9,536 nucleotides of DNA from Patescibacteria group bacterium UBA4664 (GTDB lineage Bacteria > Patescibacteriota > Saccharimonadia > CAILAD01 > BJGX01): assembly GCA_943353705.1 (NCBI GenBank), contig CALRAY010000015.1, positions 1-9,536 on the forward strand, given 5' to 3'. Shown here one piece after another: positions 6,932 through 9,536 of this stretch (position 1 is the stretch's first letter; each line of letters starts with the position of its first letter). The position numbers and the translations under genes were made by a program. The notes below the pieces were generated by a model. It did no database searches. It had not been told where the DNA came from and saw only the letters and a program-made list of their open reading frames with translations.

Positions 6932-7846
6932 ATGATTATATATTTATATGGCGATAACAGTTTTGGTATCAGCAGACAAATTAAGCTGATAAGACAAAAA
7001 TACCTAGATAGTACTGGTCCAGAAGGAGACCTTGAGAATATCGATGTGGCCGAAAGGGGCATAAATGCCTTACTCGGTAGACTCTCAGTGATGCCGATGT
7101 TTGTTAGTAGTAGGTTGATAATTGCTGGCAACCTTACAAAGGCCAAGCCAACACCTGAACAAATCGATGAAATAATTAACGCTACCTCCGAATCAACAAA
7201 TCTAATTATTGCAGATTCAAAACCAGATAAGCGGACAGTAATTTATAAAAAGTTATCCAAATTAAAGGGGGCTAAGGAATTCAGGAATATCAGTGGCAGT
7301 GAATTATCTAAGTGGGTTATCGCTGAAATACAAAAGCATAATGCCAAGATTGCACCAGCAGATGCTAAGTATCTAATAGATGTAGTCGGGGAGAATCAGT
7401 GGACTTTAAGTAATGAAATAGATAAGCTGGCAAGCTATAGTAGTCAAGTAACTAGAGCCACTATCGACGAGCTGGCAGTCCCAGGCCTAGAGAATAATAC
7501 ATTTATCCTTACTGAGGCCTTAGCGAAGAAAGATCTACCCAGAGTTCTGAAGTTATATAAAAATATTAAGCTCCAGGGCTACGCCGACCAGCTAATTTTG
7601 GGTGCAATTACTTTTCAGTATAGAGCTATATTGCTTTCCGTATTAAACAATAGTGAGCTAAATAGGGCATATAAAATGTCGCCCTATGTGCTAGATAAGA
7701 CACGTTCGCTAGCGGCAGGCTATACTATCGATGATGTTAAGAGGGCCTATAAGATTATCGCTTCAGCTGACTTAGCGACAAAGAGCGGCGAACTCCCTGC
7801 CGGCGAGGCTATGAATGGCTTATTTTATGGTCTGTGCAGTATCTGA
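6932..7846 (+). CDS. holA: DNA polymerase III delta subunit (clamp loader)
   Basis: Delta is the wrench of the clamp loader: it opens the beta sliding clamp so that the DnaX/delta-prime assembly can place it on primed DNA. The 304-aa protein starts MIIYLYGDNSF, the family's N-terminal strand and turn before a helix. The RecA-like domain follows (to about residue 130) with MPMFVSSRLIIAGNL and STNLIIADSKPDKRTVIYKKL. ELSKWVIAEIQKHN and VGENQWTLSNEIDKLASYS (about 120-170) are characteristic of delta, and a helical C-terminal collar domain completes it. As in other delta subunits, no Walker A motif is seen. It is slightly shorter than E. coli HolA. The ATG at 6932 is preferred because the conserved YLYGD strand begins there. 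Its last 27 bp overlap the 3' end of the convergent methyltransferase gene. Confidence 0.92.
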   Translation: MIIYLYGDNSFGISRQIKLIRQKYLDSTGPEGDLENIDVAERGINALLGRLSVMPMFVSSRLIIAGNLTKAKPTPEQIDEIINATSESTNLIIADSKPDKRTVIYKKLSKLKGAKEFRNISGSELSKWVIAEIQKHNAKIAPADAKYLIDVVGENQWTLSNEIDKLASYSSQVTRATIDELAVPGLENNTFILTEALAKKDLPRVLKLYKNIKLQGYADQLILGAITFQYRAILLSVLNNSELNRAYKMSPYVLDKTRSLAAGYTIDDVKRAYKIIASADLATKSGELPAGEAMNGLFYGLCSI

Positions 7847-8515
7847 GAGTCTAAAGACAGACATATAGGCCGGGTGCAGCTTGACGTGTTTAAATATAAA
7901 ATTTGGCCAATAGGGCATATAAGATTCTTGCAATAATTCAAAGCCTGCATCGGTGAATAATTGCTTTACTTCATCGCCAGTAGGTCTATAAACATGAGTC
8001 GGGTCTGCCGCATAAGTCTTAGAGTAAAGCCATTTTGAAAAGGCGTTGTTTATAGTTGGCAAATGTATGATTACAAGGCCATCTTTATTGAGTAATCTTT
8101 TTATGTTTGCTATTCCCAGGCCCGGCTTGCCGAGATGCTCGATGACATTTATGGCTAAAACCAAATCAAACTTATTCTTAATTTTAATCGGCTTTAAAAC
8201 ATCCATTTGGCTAACATTGAATTTTGGATTGCGTTTTTTTGCTACATTTACAGCTTCAATAGAAATGTCTGTGCCATATATTTGATTGGCATTAGCAAAG
8301 CTATCCATAAGGTATCCATAGCCACAGCCGATATCAATCACTGAAGCGTTGGTTAGTGGCTTTTGGGAATATTTATTAAAAAGCTCAACAAAAATCCCGT
8401 CTCTTAATTTATCGAAGCGGGATTGTTTGAATTGGCCATTTTTATCTGATTTATAAACTAAGGAAAAGTATTCTTTAGACTGCTTGGCTCCAGCCTTAGA
8501 TTGCTTAGACCCCAT
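7820..8515 (-). CDS. Class I SAM-dependent methyltransferase (Methyltransf_11/UbiG-like)
   Basis: This 231-aa protein has a Rossmann-type methyltransferase fold. Motif I is VIDIGCGYGYLM (59-70), the SAM-binding glycine loop. GTDIS (81-85) carries the acidic residue that binds the SAM ribose. QMDV (103-106) is motif III-like. FDLVLAINVIEHL (116-128) is motif IV, and LLNKDGLVIIHLP (141-153) is the strand after it. RPTGDEVKQLFTDAGFELL is the usual C-terminal helix-strand unit. The first 16 residues are Lys/Ser-rich and probably disordered. The substrate cannot be read from the sequence: a small molecule, lipid or quinone precursor, glycan or protein are all possible. The start lies 8 nt after the rpsT stop on the same strand without a visible SD, so it is likely expressed by read-through or re-initiation from rpsT. 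Its 3' end overlaps holA by 27 bp and no terminator is evident. Confidence 0.85.
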   Translation of the reverse strand: MGSKQSKAGAKQSKEYFSLVYKSDKNGQFKQSRFDKLRDGIFVELFNKYSQKPLTNASVIDIGCGYGYLMDSFANANQIYGTDISIEAVNVAKKRNPKFNVSQMDVLKPIKIKNKFDLVLAINVIEHLGKPGLGIANIKRLLNKDGLVIIHLPTINNAFSKWLYSKTYAADPTHVYRPTGDEVKQLFTDAGFELLQESYMPYWPNFIFKHVKLHPAYMSVFRLSDTAQTIK

Positions 8516-8523
8516 AGAAGAAT

Positions 8524-8934
8524 TTATTTAGCAGATTTTTTAGCAGGAGTTGGTTTTTTAGTAGCTGGCTTCTTGGCAGCAGGCTTCTTGGTGGCTACTT
8601 TTTTAGCAGCAGGCTTCTTAGCAGCGGCTTTTTTTGTGCCTGGCTTGCTTGGGTTCTCAGATCCAAAGGGCTTAGATGCAACAGAGTTATAGCTCTTAGT
8701 TAGTCGGCTCTTTTTCCTGGCAGCAGCCTGTTTTTTGATCACGCCCTTGCGCACAGCTCTATCAATTTCCTTGATAGCTGCAATCAAGTCTTCATTGCTT
8801 TTGACTTTTCCGGTAGCAAGCTCGTCGCGCACAGCTTTAAATTTGAGCTTAACAGAAGATTTTACGCTAACATTGTATGCTTTGCGCTTTTTTTCTTGTT
8901 TGGCTCGCTTGATTGCTGATTTGATTACTGGCAT
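8524..8934 (-). CDS. rpsT: 30S ribosomal protein S20 with long Lys/Ala/Pro-rich C-terminal tail
   Basis: S20 binds 16S rRNA early in 30S assembly. Residues 1 to about 82 match the family: MPVIKSAIKRAKQEKKRKAYN at the start, then a helical core, and GVIKKQAAARKKSRLTKSYN at the normal C-terminus. Typical S20 is about 83-90 aa; this one has 136 aa. The extra part is a short linker (SVASKPFGSENPSKPGT) and a tail of repeated AAKKPA/ATKKP motifs (residues 101-136) resembling the tails of histone H1 or of mycobacterial HU. The tail is in frame and continuous, with a clean stop, so it is not a sequencing run-on. It is likely disordered and binds RNA or DNA. The ATG at 8934 is preferred because the family start MPxIKSAIKR falls there. 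The SD is weak. The gene heads a likely operon with the methyltransferase. Confidence 0.94.
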   Translation of the reverse strand: MPVIKSAIKRAKQEKKRKAYNVSVKSSVKLKFKAVRDELATGKVKSNEDLIAAIKEIDRAVRKGVIKKQAAARKKSRLTKSYNSVASKPFGSENPSKPGTKKAAAKKPAAKKVATKKPAAKKPATKKPTPAKKSAK

Positions 8935-8970
8935 GTCTAAATATGTCTTTCTAAAAACTTAATAAGCAGT

Positions 8971-8999
8971 AGTATAGCTTATTTAGTCATATCTGTAAA
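8971..8999 (-). promoter_or_regulatory. sigma70 promoter of rpsT-methyltransferase
   Basis: On the complement, TTTACA (8994-8999) is followed by exactly 17 nt and TATACT (8971-8976). The predicted start is near 8964, leaving a leader of about 30 nt. It is divergent from the strong promoter at 9027-9056, with only about 27 nt between the two -35 boxes. A TATAGCT/AGCTATA inverted repeat (8974-8980, 9012-9018) spans this interval and overlaps the -10. Confidence 0.75.
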
Positions 9000-9026
9000 G
9001 ACTTTAAGACTAGCTATATCTAAGCA

Positions 9027-9056
9027 TTGACAAACAATATAAAACTAACGTATAAT
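9027..9056 (+). promoter_or_regulatory. Strong consensus sigma70 promoter of the 9063-9401 RNA
   Basis: A perfect TTGACA (9027-9032), an 18-nt spacer and a perfect TATAAT (9051-9056) make this the closest match to consensus in the window. The predicted start is about 9063. No ordinary gene follows for 350 nt, which is why the downstream stretch is treated as an RNA or leader. Confidence 0.85.
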
Positions 9057-9119
9057 AATATTAATCCAGTAAGCCCTTTAGTGGGCCTGCAGGCCGCAAC
9101 TAGCAGACAAGGGGATGCC

Positions 9120-9146
9120 ATGAAGTGTGGCGGAGATTACATATAA
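9120..9146 (+). CDS. Possible 8-codon leader peptide MKCGGDYI
   Basis: ATG AAG TGT GGC GGA GAT TAC ATA TAA is preceded by AAGGGG (9109-9114), a good Shine-Dalgarno sequence with a 5-nt spacer. It lies 57 nt into the predicted transcript, which would fit a leader peptide whose translation influences downstream structure. The ATG also falls inside the GCCAT/GTGGC hairpin (9117-9131). An ORF this short could easily be chance. Confidence 0.2.
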   Translation: MKCGGDYI

Positions 9147-9170
9147 TTAAGTTATTTATGTGATTTAATA

Positions 9171-9324
9171 AGCACAGATGAAGCGAAGACTAAGCACAGA
9201 TTTCCCCAGCAAAGACTAAGCAAAGATTTGGTACAGATTTCCCCAGCAAAGATCACGCACAGACTAAGCACAGACTAAGCACAGACTAAGCACAGATCAA
9301 GCAAAGACTTCCCAGGCACATACT
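9171..9324 (+). repeat. Tandem array of 11-nt units (AGCAMAGAYTA), grouped by C-runs
   Basis: Twelve 11-nt units begin at 9171, 9182, 9193, 9208, 9219, 9230, 9245, 9256, 9267, 9278, 9289 and 9300. A degenerate thirteenth (AGGCACATACT) begins at 9314. The most regular copies read AGCACAGACTA. The central AGA (positions 6-8) is invariant in all twelve. Units 3 and 6 end in TTT and are followed by CCCC (9204-9207, 9241-9244), giving two blocks of exactly 37 nt. Unit 12 ends in CTT and is followed by CCC (9311-9313), and unit 13 is followed by CCCC (9325-9328). Eleven is not a multiple of three and ACTAAGC supplies stops, so the array is not coding. It has no spacer-repeat alternation, so it is not CRISPR. 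Confidence 0.92.
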
Positions 9325-9327
9325 CCC

Positions 9328-9372
9328 CTAGCCACACAGGCTAGAAGTTTTGCAGAGAATAGTAAATTCTCT
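9328..9372 (+). other. Two tandem RNA stem-loops preceding the terminator
   Basis: CTAGCC (9328-9333) pairs perfectly with GGCTAG (9339-9344) around an ACACA loop. AGAGAAT (9354-9360) pairs perfectly with ATTCTCT (9366-9372) around AGTAA. With the terminator hairpin that begins 3 nt later they form three stem-loops in 66 nt, a typical structured 3' end of a bacterial sRNA or attenuator. Confidence 0.65.
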
Positions 9373-9374
9373 TT

Positions 9375-9401
9375 ACCTTGCTGAGATGCAGGGTTTTTTT
9401 T
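9375..9401 (+). terminator. Intrinsic terminator 10 nt before the TrmB-like start codon
   Basis: CCTTGC (9376-9381) pairs with GCAGGG (9388-9393), including one G-U pair, around a TGAGAT loop; A9375 can add one more pair. Eight Ts follow (9394-9401). The T-tract ends 10 nt before the ATG at 9412, so it would block transcripts from 9063 from entering the regulator gene unless antiterminated. Confidence 0.8.
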
Positions 9402-9411
9402 ACACGAAATT

Positions 9412-9536
9412 ATGAATGAAATATCTAAATTAGCCATTGAGCTACAATCTATAGGTCTAAATGATAAGCAAGCCAAGGTATATCTCGCATTGCTGTTTTT
9501 AGGTCCAAGCCGAGTGTCTGCGGTAGCCAAGCAGGC
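9412..9536 (+). CDS. TrmB-type winged-helix transcriptional regulator, 3'-truncated by the window edge
   Basis: Only the first 41 codons lie in the window. MNEISKLAIELQSIGLNDKQAKVYLALLFLGPSRVSAVAKQA fits the N-terminal winged-helix domain of the TrmB family: an LxxxGLxxxxAKVYLALLxLG helix pair, followed by the start of the recognition unit. TrmB proteins classically control sugar-uptake genes in archaea, and the family also occurs in bacteria with unknown regulons; the effector domain is not visible here. The ATG is the first in frame with the conserved helices. No Shine-Dalgarno sequence and no convincing -10 lie between the terminator and the ATG (TTGCTG-N17-TACACG is very weak), so expression may depend on read-through of the upstream leader. 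Family assignment is good; the specific role is unknown. Confidence 0.75.
   Translation, partial: MNEISKLAIELQSIGLNDKQAKVYLALLFLGPSRVSAVAKQ

Larger units (their letters stand above)
9063..9401 (+). ncRNA. Candidate novel structured ncRNA or 5' leader with an 11-nt repeat core
   Basis: The stretch is bracketed by the consensus promoter and an intrinsic terminator and holds no ordinary gene. Its 5' part (about 9073-9131) can fold: GCCC/GGGC with a 6-nt loop (9073-9086), the palindrome GGCCTGCAGGCC (9084-9095), and GCCAT/GTGGC (9117-9131). A short AT-rich stretch (9147-9170) follows. The core (9171-9324) is an array of 11-nt units, poor in U and expected to be single-stranded. The 3' part has three consecutive stem-loops, the last being the terminator. 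I checked by eye for SRP, RNase P, tmRNA and tRNA hallmarks and saw none; 6S RNA cannot be excluded by sequence alone but would not contain tandem repeats. It may be an independent sRNA of about 340 nt or an attenuator for the regulator starting at 9412. Strand and ends are inferred from the promoter and terminator. Confidence 0.55.

Noticed and set aside
8501..8692. Plus-strand ORF reading like a hydrophobic membrane protein (repeated GFLAAGFL)
   Set aside because: It is the complement of the Lys/Ala tail codons of rpsT; the hydrophobicity is a by-product of that repetitive sequence.
9063..9170. Known riboswitch, tRNA or SRP RNA in the 5' part of the leader
   Set aside because: No T-loop GGTTCGA-type motif, SRP apical-loop sequence, or riboswitch core that I could recognise; resemblance to a fluoride-type GGGGATG was superficial.
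9171..9324. CRISPR array
   Set aside because: Units are 11 nt and directly contiguous with no variable spacers, and no cas genes are in view.
9204..9328. G-quadruplex on the minus strand from the C-runs
   Set aside because: The G-runs would be separated by loops of about 33-66 nt, too long for a stable quadruplex.
9297..9530. Minus-strand 77-aa ORF across the repeats and the TrmB start
   Set aside because: It runs antisense through the terminator and the TrmB-like coding start and resembles nothing; the plus-strand features explain the region better.

Overview
The window looks like chromosomal sequence from a member of the Candidate Phyla Radiation (Patescibacteria), most likely Candidatus Saccharibacteria (TM7). 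This rests on the look of the housekeeping proteins, the moderate-to-low GC, the compact layout and the mix of leaderless-looking and SD-containing starts. It is family-level recognition, not a database result. TGA is a normal stop (mutM and holA both end in it), which argues against the UGA-glycine lineages Absconditabacteria and Gracilibacteria.

Layout. (1) 1-2369, plus strand: the 3' part of dnaG and complete rpoD, 6 nt apart, closed by a Rho-independent terminator. (2) 2460-5277, plus: polA with all three domains and intact catalytic motifs, ending directly in a bidirectional terminator. (3) 5259-5985: a small accessory island on the minus strand. It holds an unrecognised 119-aa gene with its own promoter and a strong SD, a minus-strand terminator, and a 38-aa single-TM microprotein. 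(4) 5986-7846, plus: mutM (Fpg) and holA (Pol III delta), each with a -10 hexamer only 6-7 nt from its ATG. (5) 7820-8999, minus: rpsT, with a 50-residue Lys/Ala/Pro tail, then a class I SAM methyltransferase 8 nt downstream; the methyltransferase converges on holA and overlaps its end by 27 bp. (6) 9027-9536, plus: a near-perfect sigma70 promoter, a roughly 340-nt stretch without a normal gene that ends in a terminator, then the start of a TrmB-type winged-helix regulator.

Most genes serve DNA replication, repair and transcription initiation: primase, sigma factor, Pol I, Fpg and the clamp-loader delta subunit. Fpg excises oxidised bases and Pol I can fill the resulting gaps.

The most unusual part is 9063-9401. 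Here a promoter and a terminator bracket a candidate non-coding RNA or leader. Its core is twelve 11-nt units (consensus AGCAMAGAYTA), nearly all contiguous, punctuated by C-runs into 37-nt blocks, and followed by three consecutive stem-loops. The last stem-loop is an intrinsic terminator ending 10 nt before the regulator's ATG. I recognise no known RNA family in it. It is the best candidate in the window for an undescribed element. A second pattern is that polA, mutM and holA all appear to start as leaderless or nearly leaderless mRNAs.
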